NCBI GenBank assembly: GCA_023052935.1
Contig: CM041297.1
Coordinates: 109,235,563 to 109,299,562 of the forward strand
Reading direction: 5' to 3'
DNA from: Piezodorus guildinii
Taxonomy: Eukaryota > Arthropoda > Insecta > Hemiptera > Pentatomidae
DNA length: 64,000 nucleotides
Shown: in pieces, positions 24,165-36,235 of the stretch
How positions within the stretch are numbered: the first letter of the stretch is position 1
Layout: every line of letters begins with the position of its first letter
Program-made: the position numbers and the translations under genes
Notes under the pieces: generated by a model
Database searches by the model: none
Told to the model about the DNA's origin: nothing
What the model saw: the letters and a program-made list of their open reading frames with translations, nothing else

Positions 24165-24436
24165 AGGTCACCCATAGTATAACAGCTTTCTATGCCAAAG
24201 TTCGTGGGTTCAAACCTGCGGGTGGCCCTAGGATTTTTTAATGGGAGTAAAAAATCTTACGTTATGCCGTCCTTAGGAGGTTCCCGAGCCTGTGTGATGT
24301 CAGGTGCTCATTACATTAAAGATCCCTATCCCTAATAAAACCTGGATAGGCAAATTTAGGACTCCTACCGTACCATCATCCAATTAGCTATAGTAGCATA
24401 AAAGTGACATTAAACGAATAAACAAACAAAAAAATT
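24165..24436 (+). mobile_element. tRNA-derived SINE, family A (right-arm mirror)
   Basis: The plus-strand copy has head GGTCACCCATAGTATAACAG, B-box-like GTGGGTTCAAACC, the conserved body, and tail CATTAAACGAATAAACAAAC. Confidence 0.8.
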
Positions 24437-24991
24437 AAAGAGTTAAAAAAAGTGAGAAAAGAAATTACATTGAGATTATATAGGAACATTCATTTTAGAT
24501 TAAATAATATAATAATAAAAATTACTATCTACAACAATCACTTAGTTTCATCCGCTTTACATTATACAACTCTGTATATAACATATTTCCTCCAATTTTT
24601 AGCTGGTATATTATACATATATATTAATATTATTATGTTCCAAGAAAAGATATTTATCTTTAAAAAATATTTTTGCTCTCTTCTCTAGTTAATTATTAAA
24701 TTTGTTCAACTTGTATATTTACTCTTTTTTTTTTTTTTTTATTAATGCTAAAAACATGAAATGCTTATTTTTTTTAAATCTAATAAATTAAAGGTACTTT
24801 ACTGGAAGAAAATTTCTTCTTAAAACATGAAGAAAACCTCTTCTCAAGACGATAATATTCTGCTATCTTTTGTGGATTAAAATCGACAGTCTATGATCAC
24901 TTCAAGGAGATTGGAAATTTGGGTCCCTCGCTTATTAAATGACCACCAACAAAATCATTGTTTTAATTGTTACTTGTAATAAAAAGTAAAT

Positions 24992-26546
24992 GTTCGCAAT
25001 AACAGCAGACATTGTGTCACATGTTGGAGCCTCCAGGCCTCTGAGTAGATAGCCATGAGTGAATTCACAGTGACCTATTCAAAGTCGGCATATTATGGTT
25101 TCTTCTCTTCTTGACTTTCTTGAGCTGGTGGTCCAACTTTAACAATCTCGTTTGATTTCAAACAATTTTGACTGGCTTAGGCTCCACTCTCTCTCCCAGT
25201 TCTGGAAGATAACCGTCTTTAGATGGTTTGTCCAGTCTTCCGTTGAGATTTCTTCTACCTCCGTTATTTCTGGTATTTCTCTTTGCCTTGCTATGTTAGC
25301 TGCTCTATCCGCTTCTTCATTGCCCGAAATTCCGCAGTGGGCTGGGACCCAGGCGAAGACTACCTTCACTCCTTTCTGTTTCACTTCCCACCATGTGTTT
25401 ATTATTTCCCGTATTATGGAGTTAATACGATATGGGCTGTCTATGGCTTCTAGAACGCTCTTTGAGTCTGTGGCAATGACCCAATTTTTTGCTTCGGAAC
25501 TTTTTACCCAATGAAGAGCCTTCAAGATAGCTGTAGCTTCTCCTGTGTAAACGGAGCATTCCTCTGGCAGATTAAACAGTAATTTGTGGTGGTTTATAAT
25601 CACGGCGCAGCCCAAACTGTTTTCCATTTTAGAAGCGTCAGTGTCACAAAGTGTTGTATCACCTTGAAAGTGTTATATCGTTCTAGTAGTTCTAAGAACG
25701 AATTTCGTATTTCCAATGGATGTCCTTTTGAATATCTTTCCATTGTTCTATCTATGGTCGGGTGACATTCCTTCCATCGAGGTATTTTCATGTCTGGGAT
25801 GAGTTTTATCTTGTTTATTTTCATATTTACGTTACACAAAGATGCGTGTACTGTAAGACTAAAAGCACAGTTTTGTATATTTTTAAGGCCTCGGTTATCT
25901 GTATTTTCCGCGAACAAACGTGTATTTAGTGGGTGATGGGAGCGTGGTTTTAACTTAGAGATATATTTTAAGAGCTAGTATTCACTGCGCATTTTTAGGG
26001 AGGGTTCTCCGGGCTCAATATAAATGCTTTCCACTGGGGAAGTTCTAAAAGCTCCAGTGCAAATTCGGAGAGCTGTATTGTGTATAGAGTCCAGCATCTT
26101 AAGAGCTGACTTGTTGCCCGTCCCGTAGATCTGAGCACCATATTCAAGTTTGGTCCTTATAACATTCTTATATATTTTAAGAAGAGTGATCCTGTCTGCT
26201 CCCCAACTCAAATGAGAAGTACACTTTAGAATACTTAGACTCTTCATACATTCATCCTTTAAATGTTTTATATGCTGTACCCAGCTTAGTCTCTTGTATA
26301 ATATCATTCCTAAGTAGACAAACTCTTCAACATACTCTATTACAGAACCCCCTAATGTTAATTCAGGGTCTTCCTGACGCCTGCGATGTCGATTAAAATG
26401 CATGCATATGCTTTTTGAAGGTGAGAGTCTATATCCTGCTTTCTGCGACCAATTTTCTATTTTTCCTTACGCGTCTTGTAACTTCCACTGAATGTAATTT
26501 AGTGACTTGCTTCGTATAGTAATGACAATGTTGTCAGCGAATAAGT
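24992..26546 (-). mobile_element. LINE fragment (RT end, RNase H) of right arm
   Basis: It mirrors 5,891-7,445. Here the thumb is open from MHFNRHRRRQEDPELTLGG through AFRTSPVES (25,975-26,403), because the one-base deletion of the left arm is absent. The RNase H frame (25,139-25,627) is identical in sequence to the left-arm copy. A frame change separates thumb and RNase H in both arms. Confidence 0.88.
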
Positions 26547-26935
26547 TATTACTCTGAATTGTTGACGCTCACTGTGATGTTATTGAAAACAAAAAGACCG
26601 ATGCAGTGACAAAAAATGAAAAGTAGATGAAGATATGTTATATGTAAATATATGTTATATATAAGTATATAAATGGGTGAAGATAAGTAATAAATTCAAT
26701 TCCCAAATCTTGACAGGGCCAAGAGATCCCTCGACTCTTAAAAGAAAATATGAGAATATTAAAATAAGTAAGTGGATCCAATTCATGTAATTGTCAATAG
26801 ACAATATTATATGCTCTTGTAATTCAAACTACATTATATTTCAGTACCAAAATACCTCCTTTAATTGTAATTAAAAAACGATATTATATTATTAAATTAC
26901 TTTAGTTAGGGCCTTCTGAACAATACATTCATTTA

Positions 26936-27553
26936 AGTGACATTAAACGAATAAACAAACAAAAAAATTAAAGAGTTAAAAAAAGTGAGAAAAAAAAATT
27001 ACATTGAGATTATATAGGAACATTCATTTTAGATTAAATAATATAATAATAAAAATTACTATCTACAACAATCACTTAGTTTCATCCGCTTTACATTATA
27101 CAACTCTGTATATAAGATAACATATTTCCTCCAATTTTTAGCTGGTATATTATACATATATATTAATATTATTATGTTCCAAGAAAAGATATTTATCTTA
27201 AAAAATATTTTTGCTCTCTTCTCTAGTTAATTATTAAATTTGTTCAACTTGTATATTTACTCTTTTTTTTTTTTTTTTATTAATGCTAAAAACATGAAAT
27301 GCTTATTTTTTTTAATCTAATAAATTAAAGGTACTTTACTGGAAGAAAATTTCTTCTTAAAACATGAAGAAAACCTCTTCTCAAGACGATAATATTCTGC
27401 TATCTTTTGTGGATTAAAATCGACAGTCTATGATCACTTCAAGGAGATTGGAAATTTGGGTCCCTCGCTTATTAAATGACCACCAACAAAATCATTGTTT
27501 TAATTGTTACTTGTAATAAAAAGTAAATGTTCGCAATAACAGCAGACATTGTG
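26936..27553 (+). repeat. Direct third copy of an internal arm segment, abutting the right arm
   Basis: The sequence matches right-arm 24,401-25,016 in the same orientation, with a few differences such as an extra AGATA near 27,115. The copy starts at the base where arm symmetry stops, at a join sharing about 2 bp with both partners. It ends at ...GCAGACATTGTG, after which unrelated sequence follows. Confidence 0.88.
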
Positions 27554-28960
27554 GACAGTGCCTCTTCAAAAAACAAAACAACAGAACATTTTCATAAGTC
27601 TCTAATTTATCCAAAAAAGTTGATAATTTATGGTAAGGTGAGTGAGCTTCACTTGGTTGGTTTGATTTACAACTTCTTCATTCCTTGAAAAAAAAAAAAA
27701 AAATAAGCTTTGGTCAATTGGAAGTGGTCCATTCTGTTGTTAGACAATGCTCGACCACATGTCTCATTTGTGACCATATTTTTTAAATTTTATTTTATTT
27801 GGCAGTTTGTACAAGTTAATACAAAGCAGTACTATATGCATATACAGTAAACCCTCGTTATAACGAACTCCAAGAGACTAAAAAATTCTCTGCTCGTTAT
27901 AAAAGAAGTTGTTATATTTCCGACAAATATATAGTATGTATGTTTTTTGATTATGAGATATTTATATATTATTATAAATTTAAGTCATAGGAGGGTCCTG
28001 CACAATATATATTTTTTTCGAGTTGATCTAAAATGTACCCAATAGTGAGAAATAAAAAAAGCATAATTTTTTCAGCTCTCTGAGAAGTAGCTGGTCACGC
28101 ATGAATAGTAGGGATAGAGCTGTACTTACACACTATGCACACACATACTATTTATTATAGCTATTATTATAAATATCTTATATTGGATGGAATATATTTA
28201 TTTAATTTTTTTTTACTTGGATAACTACTACATAGCACTATATGCTATATTTATATAAAACATGATTACAAAGATTTTTTTAATATATATTTTTTCATAT
28301 TATTATATGTTAATCAAAAAAGATTTGATGACAGACTTGACAGCATGAAATGTTCAAATATTTTTTTAAAAAATTCAATTTTTTTTTTTTTTTTGACCAG
28401 CATTTACATGGAAAAAAATTTAAAGTAATATTTTTTTAAACCTATTTGTAAAATCTATAACATATATTTTTTTCGTGAAAATCGGTTGAGCTGTTCAGGA
28501 GAAAACAATTTTTTTCTTTTTTTCTTTCCCCCTCCATAACTTCCCTCCTGTTCCCTAATTGTAAGATAATAAATTGTATTATTTTAAATTCACTTGTGCA
28601 TAATTATTGTTGTTGGTAAAAGGAGAGATATATTTTTACACATAAAAATATTACAGACCAGTAAAAAGTAAATTTTTATTTACTGTATGAGTCTGAATTT
28701 CATCATGCATCAAAGATTTACATATGAATCATGACAGCCACTGGCTGAAAATGAAACAATTCATTTTAAAAACTGAAAAATCTCCCTATGGAATGAATTA
28801 CATGCGTACCAAAGGAAAACGAACCAAATAGTGCAATGTGAGGAAATTCAAAGGATAACAGAGAAAAGAAGAAAAAACTACCTTTAAAATTCATAATGAG
28901 TCTTTGGTTTAGTACATATAGAAATTTTATAATTTGTTAGACCATACAAGACAGAGATCA
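27554..28960. other. AT-rich interval; possible single DNA-transposon end
   Basis: No gene is seen. CAGTAAACCCTCGTTATAAC at 27,846-27,865 resembles pogo/Tigger-like Tc1-family termini, but no matching inverted end was found. Homopolymer T runs occur near 28,380. Confidence 0.4.
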
Positions 28961-28964
28961 TGAC

Positions 28965-29152
28965 ACTTCACTGCCAGAGTTTTGCCCTATTATTGGATAC
29001 ACATTCAAACTCAACATAATCAAGGTTGGGTGTGTCCCAGATGAAATAATAGAATGAAAAATTATTCTGACAGCATAGATTTGAACATAAGACCCTGAGA
29101 ACAGAGCGTCTATTGCTCTATCCGTTAAATCACACAGCTCCCAAAGGAGAAA
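28965..29152 (-). mobile_element. tRNA-derived SINE, family B, diverged
   Basis: On the minus strand GGGAGCTGTGTGATTTAACG then GATAGAGCAATAGACG, a B-box-like ATGTTCAAATC and CATTCTATTATTTCA parallel the better copy at 37,416-37,745. The tRNA-like head is clear, but pairing is poor. Confidence 0.6.
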
Positions 29153-29160
29153 ATAGTAAA

Positions 29161-29944
29161 TCAAAACACTAATGCTGATAAAAATAGATTCAGAATGGAT
29201 GAATTTATAACCAAAAAAAAAAAAGTAAAATTTAAAAGAAGTACACTTTATAGATGGATATACAAGATGTAGAATGCCCAGAAGATCTTGAGAGTCAGAG
29301 ATTGAGAAACTGGTGCCAGAAGTACATACAAGCGCTAGTTATCAAATGAGGTAAAAGACCAGCAGTGATGTATCGAGTAAATAAAGATAAAATATCATAC
29401 AAAAACTTATCGAGGATCAAGGTTACTGAACAGAATCAAAGCAGCCTTGACTTTTAACTTTTAAGATTTCGAAAAATGTATTGCAATAGAAAAAATCATG
29501 AAACTAAGAAATGATTTCATAAATTTGATGTGTAAATCAATATAACTAGAACACATGAATAGAAACTTCAGTCTATAAATTCCACAAAACATAGTAAATC
29601 TATTTAGAGCCAAAATCTTATCTAGAGCAAAAATAGACCCAGGGGCACCGCGAAATGCCATTGCAAAATATTTGTAATTACCTTACATAAAATATTTGTG
29701 AATCCTTGGCTTTTAATAAGAACCACATGAACAAATTTAACATTCTATATGATACTACGATTGCTTGTGTTTATTGGCAATGGCCAGCTACTGCACAATC
29801 ACAACCTTACAATTGGTCTTTTTGTAATATTTCTAAAATAATGAGCTTAAAGAACATATGTATCGCAGAAGATAAATAACAATATTTGATTTATTTATGA
29901 GTATTCGAATAAAAATCTTCTTCTTTAAGTTTTAGAAATTTCTT
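29161..29944. other. Gene-free AT-rich interval
   Basis: Short frames only; no domain, RNA or repeat is recognised. Confidence 0.5.
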
Positions 29945-30130
29945 CAGATGATATTAAAATAGAACTCCTAAATTTTGTTTATCCAGGTTTTATCAGGACA
30001 TGAATCTTAATGAGTACCTGACTTAGCAAGGCTCAGGATTACCATTTTATGTTCCCTATGAAGGACAGCATAACAATGGATTTTTTATTCCTTTAAAAAA
30101 CTCTAGAACCATCAACCAGGTTTAACTGTA
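29945..30130 (-). mobile_element. SINE family A, degenerate copy
   Basis: TATCCAGGTTTTATCAGGAC, GAGTACCTGACTTAGCAAGG and GGATTTTTTATTCC match the family-A body with several changes; the tRNA-like head is mostly lost. Confidence 0.65.
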
Positions 30131-30289
30131 AATTATAATTATTTAATTTTCCGCAGATTGATGTAAACTGCTAGTGTTTAATTATTTTTTCTTCATTTCT
30201 ATTTCTCCTACTAGGCAATTTCTATAATACAGAGTTTAGGTAGAGGTATTTTGTATGCAAGGTACGTGATACAGTGTATTCCATTACAA

Positions 30290-32790
30290 ATCTAATTTTT
30301 ATTTTAAATATTTTGATATTTACAACTGTACTATAATAAATACAATAAGTAAATGGTCTAATTTACACTTATGGGCATGAAAATTTCTTATGAATAAACT
30401 ACCAGTGGTAGCACTTCAATGTCAAATTAATTAATTTCAAATTAAGGTCTCGAGGCTATCCTCTTTTCAATCGCCTCGAGGGTTGTCAGAAATAGATGGG
30501 AATGATAAGTTACGGACCAGAGGATTCAAGTGGGTCAGGAGTTTGGAATTAAAAGAGGCATATCAGTTTCGGGATAGTTCTAAAACAAATGGCATATTTA
30601 GGTCATTATGGATGATTTTATTCTAACAAAATAAGGAACATTTAGGATTTTAGATTGTAAGAGGATTGGATGCATGAGGATTTAGATGGTTTAGTAGAGC
30701 CCCAAAGCTCAATTCCAAATGTCCAGATGGGTCTGATGATGGTAACATAAATGAGCTTTTTGTAATAAAGTGGATATTTTGAACGTATTGACGAGTAAGT
30801 GTTGTAGTAATCGGTATCTACGGGCAGTTTAATGTAGTTTTAGTCTCGTGAGAGGATTCCATGTAAGACGTTTGTCAAGATGGAGTCCAAGGTATCGGAT
30901 TTGTTCAACAGGTATGAGTAGGGTATTATTAAAGGATACAGTGTGGCAGAAATGCACCCATGCAATACATTCCGCACTCAATGTGGAGGATATAACAGCC
31001 AACACACGGTGGCATTGCTGAATTGTAGAATAGGATGTCCGAAATCCAAACCGATGGTCAGGAATTACGTGATTCATTTCAAGGATCGGATAAAGGTGTT
31101 TCAAAATGAGTTTTTCTAGAATCTTGTCCATGATGGTATGAGGATGGATGTTCAGGTGGCTTTTGAGGTTCTGGGATCATTTGATTATTTCAAGTTTCCA
31201 AGGTTAAGGGAATTAGGCGGTTCAGAGAGTAGCATTGAATATATAAGTGAGGTAGAGGATTGCTTTTCAAGGTAGCTGTTTTAGGATATAAGATACGATG
31301 AGATCATGGTCAGGTGCTTTTTTAATACATAATTAATGGATAATGTTAATTATTTCAGAAGGATGTAGAAGGAGGGTACATTTGGAGTGGAACAGTTAGT
31401 TCTGCTTCAATATGGGTTGGATCAAGGATTTCAGGATGTGGATTAAAAATTTTGGAAAGGTGTTCACCAAACATTTAGAGTTTTTTCTTCATCTGATCGA
31501 GACCAGGTACAAGATTCGGTAAGGAGTGGGTGATTAAAGGTTTTAAATTTGAGAAGATATTTGGTAGTTGTCAATGTAGATTATGTCGGTAGGTGTTAGG
31601 TTTTCTGTGAAGTTCTGAAAAGATTGCATTTTTTATTTCTGTTTTGAGTTTATTAGTTAGGTGAGTGAGTATAGTATGTTTTGTCGGATGGGTATAAGGA
31701 CCTATGCCACTTAAGCCATTGTTTGCCATTTCTCTGCTAATAATTTTTTAATGTGATGTCATAAGTTAGTGTCGTGGGAGTATTTATTTTTGGGACGTGA
31801 AGAGTTGTTATTAATTGCAATACCTATTGTTCTTAGGGGAGCCCGTGGCTAAGTGGCTAGAGCGCTAGTCTCTCATGCTAAAGTTGTGAGTTCGAATCCC
31901 AGTCCCGGCAGGGCTTTTATAAGGATGTAATTAAATGGGGATTCACTCACAGCCTCTCCCCCGGGTATGTGAGACCCATCAGCCAAATGGTGGCCATTCA
32001 CAAAATTAGGCATAGGGAATGATGATCCTACCCTACAGGGCGGGGTAGCGGAGTGGGTTAGCATGCGTTGCCTAGCAACCACAGAGAACCAAAAATTGGA
32101 AACCATAAAATTACGTGTTCGAGTCGCGGTACCGGAAGAACTTTTATCTCAGCATTTATACCTCACCCTCACTCCCTGGTCCGAGAAACCCCCCGTATAG
32201 CCTTCAAAGGTGAGTTAGAGGTGAACTTAAAAAAAAAAAAAAAAAAAAAAAATGATACTACCCTACAAATTTCATCGAGAAACATGAGTGTAATCTCCCA
32301 GAAGATTACACAGCGAGGCACAGCTCCTGCACGGCCTGTTGCACCACTGAAAAAAAAAAAAAACCTATTGTGTTGTTAGTTTGTGATAAACAAGTTAATT
32401 TTTTGCTCTGTTTTTAGTGGAATCTCTAAGTCTTCGATTTCTAGTTCAGAGCGAAAGTTGTCCTAGTCAACATTCCTGTAATCAATGAAAGAGAAAAGGA
32501 TTTACGAATAGGGTTTGAAAGTAGGAGAAGTAGAACTGGGCTGTGGTCTGAGGAGAGGTCTTTTAAGGATGTTACCGTAGACTGAAAGGTGGGAATTTGC
32601 AATGACAAATATATGCAGAATATCAGGGCACTTTTTAAGGGAAGTAGGATCTTTAGGTGATAAGACGAAATAACTATAAATCTAATAATTAGGATTTGGA
32701 GGTCCTTGCCATTGAAACGAATCTATGAAGGGTTCCGCTAAAATTTTTTTGTTGGGAACCACTGAAATAGCAGATCAGACGGGAATTCGG
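30290..32790 (-). mobile_element. Jockey-clade LINE, 5'-truncated, interrupted by a SINE
   Basis: On the minus strand, remnants follow in order. The endonuclease C-terminus reads DILHIFVI and KDLSSDHSPVL near 32,500-32,640. A linker reads NNSSRPKNKYSHDTN. The RT region reads HLSKIFNPHPEI, VPLQMYPPST, then LEKLILKHLYPILE and HRFGFRTSYSTIQQCHRV at 31,000-31,131. A large internal deletion removes the catalytic RT core, so the frame jumps to IRYLGLHLDKRLTWNP. The end has the 3' tail CAGTTGTAAATATCAAAATA. The SINE at 31,831-32,362 splits it. It is dead in many frames. Confidence 0.85.
31822..32371 (+). mobile_element. Compound tRNA-derived SINE with target-site duplication
   Basis: Target duplications ACCTATTGT lie at 31,822-31,830 and 32,363-32,371. 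Inside, a first tRNA-like head at 31,836-31,908 has box A GTGGCTAAGTGGCTAGAGC and box B GAGTTCGAATCC; it resembles tRNA-Met, with CAT in the loop region. A second tRNA-like head begins near 32,039 with GGGTAGCGGAGTGGGTTAGC and box B GTGTTCGAGTCGC near 32,117. An internal A-run of about 24 lies at 32,229-32,252 and a terminal A-run precedes the right duplication. It looks like two fused SINE units. Confidence 0.8.
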
Positions 32791-33541
32791 AACCATGAAC
32801 TTCTTTAAATCTTTCTTTGGTTCCATGGGAAGTGTGAGGACGAGTATAATCATATTGGAATAAACCTTCTTTTCAGTTGATCAAAGCAGGATAATACTCA
32901 GACAACTTTACATACAATCTTTCCAGCTGTGAGATTTTTTTTTCTATTAATGCCAAACATTTAGTAAGACTGTCATGTTTCATTTTTCAAACACAACTAT
33001 ACTGAGTTTTTATTGTGTTTTTTTTAAGTCTAATGGGACTAAAAAAGCTGAGAGAATGCTCTAAATGGATTAGTAAGTATTAAATAGGATTAAAATATAT
33101 AGTCATTGGAAGTCTTCAATTTGATAAAACTGTCACCCTATTATATTGTTGAAAAGTCTTTAAACTTTAAAATACAGTTTAACAAATTTAAAAGGGTTCA
33201 CAAATCCATTGTAATATCATATAAAAATTAACTGACATTAATATGATTCAGAGATGGTATGTTTGGGGAGTATAATAATGCCAAATAAGGTTTAAGAAAA
33301 CAGTAACAACTGTTTCAATATTTCACAGACAGGTTTAGAAGAAGATAAAGAATGTTATGTGTCAACTTCAAGTGAAATATTCAGAAAATGCATAACCAAA
33401 TTCTAATTAGATAACAAATAATACATACATGATTTTATCCTAGCCAACCTTTCTTCTGATAATAATAGTTCGCTCACATTCAAAGGAGTTTAGAAGCATA
33501 TATATTTAACCTTAAATGATTAATAGATACATTCCACCAAC
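32791..33541. other. AT-rich interval; nothing recognised
   Basis: No supported gene or repeat. Confidence 0.5.
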
Positions 33542-33726
33542 CTGAAACTCCAAATCCAAAACGTGATTCACTGTATTGAAATTTACATATAACTGTGGAA
33601 TTTATGATATTCGAATAAACATTTCCATCTTCTGGATCAGGACTTTGGTAAAAATCAAATGTTAAGCTGAAAATTTCAGCATAATCCTCAAATAACATTG
33701 TAATTGAGTTTGGTTTCAAAGGATAA
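33542..33726 (-). CDS. Orphan exon-like segment, unidentified protein
   Basis: On the minus strand an acceptor CAGTTTAG is followed by an open 185-nt segment ending in GTTTCAG|GTTGGT. The frame gives 61 residues including YPLKPNSITMLFEDYAEIFS, SPDPEDGNVYSNI and CKFQYSESRFGFGV. Composition looks protein-like (mixed polar, acidic and aromatic) with a possible glycosylation site NST. No neighbouring exon could be linked. I do not recognise the family, and a chance open frame remains possible. Confidence 0.35.
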
Positions 33727-35055
33727 CTAAACTGACTCACCAATTACTTAAAAAATAATATGAAATATTATCTGGAGTAACGGATAAATATGAAATAAGA
33801 ATAAAGTAAGTTAAAGCAATGGTAGTAATTACATTAAGACAAACCAATGACAAACACTTCCCGCGAAACTGAGAACTTTCCATCGGACAAAATCCCGCCA
33901 TATTAACCGATTAAGTAAACAGGAAGTTATTTTTCTGTAAAGTGAATTTATTCTGTTTAATTATAAACCTGATGATAAAGTCTTTTAAAGTATTGATAAA
34001 TATTTTTTTTAAATAAAACAATAGTAAAGTTCTACTTACTTTGGGTCTCTGAAGAATTGAAATATTTAACATCACAGTATAGGTTCTAAACTTAATGTTT
34101 ATTTAGTCTAAACTTTAGACTATATTTCTAAATTAAGGAATGCAAATATTTACATAAAACAGTTTATTATGTTTGCTAATAATTTTAATAAATTTCTAAA
34201 ATATTCTATGGAAGCATATCCCGAATTGAACTTTGTTAGGGGGAGAACATTTCTCAATCTGGAGGCGATACCTCTATAAAATACAGTCATTTTTCTTTAT
34301 GAAAATAAAATATTTTTAAAGAGCATAGCTCAGATCAAATAAGCAAGATGAACCGAGTAGAGTGAACTTCTTGGAACTACTGTTCTTTTTGGTGAATATT
34401 GAGACTACCCCTTGTTCAAATTTTAAGGACTTTCAGGAGTTTTTTAGAGGTATGGAATACACTCCTCTAAAGGATGTCCTTAAAACGCAATTAGCTAGTT
34501 TATTTGATTAATTTATTTTCTTATACGGTTCTAAGTGGGTTACCCTATGTACTTGTTCCCACCTGCAGTTTTGTATTAAGATTGGGAGGGGGGACGAATT
34601 TTCCTATGCTTCCAATTTGGCTAGGTTTTATAGTTTTAATTTACCAATCAGATTTTTATAAGGGTTGAAAAAATTTTTTTCTTTATATATCCGATGCTAG
34701 ATAAAAATTATTCTAAAGAAATACATTTGAAAACGATTTATCGATATCGAATTTAAGTTGTTTACTTAATTATTGTTCAACAGGTAGCCTAGTTAATTTA
34801 TTTTGTAGGTTTTAATAGTATATGTTTAAAAGAGATTTTTGACCGTGTCTGGTGTTTTTCGATAATATTTCATAAGCGTTGATTATCCAAGATATAAGAT
34901 CTTCGATAACCACTGGTAATTCAATTAATTACAATGAGAGGCGTGGTTTGCTGTTACTAGGAAGGTTGTTATGTGAAACTTGATTGTTTATTTATTTTCT
35001 CCCGCCTCTAGTCTATATTTTATGTTCATTTTTTGAAATTAATTTGTTAACCAAG
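33727..35055. other. Intergenic region upstream of the Ly6 gene
   Basis: No coding sequence or repeat is recognised. It should contain the promoter of the gene starting at 35,056, but no motif could be assigned. Confidence 0.5.
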
Positions 35056-36235
35056 ATGAACTTTTACATTGTTTTTTTTATACTTGGTCTCGTAAGCATT
35101 GAAAGTAAGTAAATGTTATCCAATTAGTATCTAATGTTAAAATTCTAGTTCTTAAGTAAAATCTGTTTTCAGCTCTCGCAATAAAATGTTGGGTATGCCG
35201 TTCTGATTCTGATCCAAAATGTGCTGATCCATTTGATAATAGTACTGTGCCTATTACTGATTGTAGTCATGAACCTGATTTGTTACACTTTCCTGGAGTT
35301 AGACCTACCATGTGTAGAAAAATTAGACAAAAGGGTAAGTGAAATATTTCAAATTATTTCCATTTCTTTAACTGATAACATTATTTTTATAGTATTAATG
35401 TCTACAAATATTTATTTTTGAAAAGTAACTGAGTCTCTATGCAAAAGGGTTTTATTCTAATTATGTATGTTATTTAATAAGATATTTATACAAGTTATTG
35501 AGGACTTTTGACATAATCAGTAGTTGAGAGAGATTGCAATATATTTTGTTGAATACAAAGTCAAGTATAAGCAGGTTTTCCAGAAGTTAAAACAAATCTG
35601 TGCGCGCAACTCACAACTTCCGCTTACCTCTATTTTTAAAATCAATTCAAGAATTTTAAATATAGTTAGAGATTAAAAAGGTAAAAGCATTTATTACTTT
35701 GAGTTTTAATATAAATATATGTTTTATAAAATAATCTTTTATTATTATCTAGAACAATTACTTAGTTATGTCCGCATTTATCAATCCCCATTGCCTTTTA
35801 CACTTTTGTGTATATATAATATTTTTCTAAAATCTTTGCCTTTTGTTATTCTTGTGTTAAAAAGAAAATTATCTCTAAAAATAGGTTTACTCATTGGTAA
35901 AGTTATTTGTTTTAAGCCTTTCAATTTTATTTTATTTGTTACTCTTGTACTTCTATTTTTTAATAAGGCTATGTTAAAAACTAATCACAGTTGAATTTAT
36001 GTTTCATTTAGTAAATGGTGAATGGAGATATTTTAGAAGTTGTGCTTATTTGGGTGAGCCTGGCATTGAAGGGGATGAACGATTCTGTTTAATGAGAACA
36101 GGGACATATAACATCTTCATGGAATATTGCACATGCAACAGTAAAGATGGGTGTAATACAGGAGCTACTTTATCATCCACATCATTTATTCCACTTTTCT
36201 TGTTAAGTAGTTTTCTCTATTATTTCAGAGGTTAA
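35056..36235 (+). CDS. Ly6/uPAR (QVR-like) GPI-anchored protein, complete three-exon gene
   Basis: Exons are 35,056-35,104, 35,173-35,334 and 36,012-36,235, with GT-AG introns and matching phases (435 nt, 144 residues). A signal peptide (MNFYIVFFILGLVS) leads into IKCWVCRSDSDPKC, then DPFDNST, TDC, CRKI, RSCAYLGEP, RFC and EYCTCNSKDGCN. These ten cysteines fit the three-finger Ly6 fold of the insect QVR/crooked-type family. A hydrophobic tail (FIPLFLLSSFLYYF) after small residues is the expected GPI-attachment signal. Insect relatives act at the cell surface in channel modulation, septate junctions or trafficking; which role applies here cannot be told. The last exon of a paralogue lies at 60,791-60,990. 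Confidence 0.92.
35585..35905. repeat. CTTTCACTTACC-family fragment in intron 2 of the Ly6 gene
   Basis: TGTGCGCGCAACTCACAACT, then TCCGCTTACCTCTATTTTTA and AAATCAATTCAAGAATTTTA match the family body seen at 54,779-56,582. It is truncated. Confidence 0.65.

Larger units (their letters stand above)
17594..26935 (-). repeat. Right arm of giant inverted repeat (~9.3 kb)
   Basis: This is the reverse complement of 5,506-14,823, with scattered substitutions and small indels. Several mirrored open frames are identical. The right arm differs most from the left near 26,345-26,380, the mirror of 6,060-6,100 inside the LINE thumb. The outer end reads CAATACATTCATTT and then switches to a copy of internal arm sequence. 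Confidence 0.95.

Noticed and set aside
27846..27865. Complete pogo/Tigger-like transposon
   Set aside because: Only one terminus-like sequence was found; no partner end or transposase.
31836..31908. Possible tRNA-Met gene
   Set aside because: tRNA-like, but it lies inside an insertion with target duplication and is the head of a SINE.
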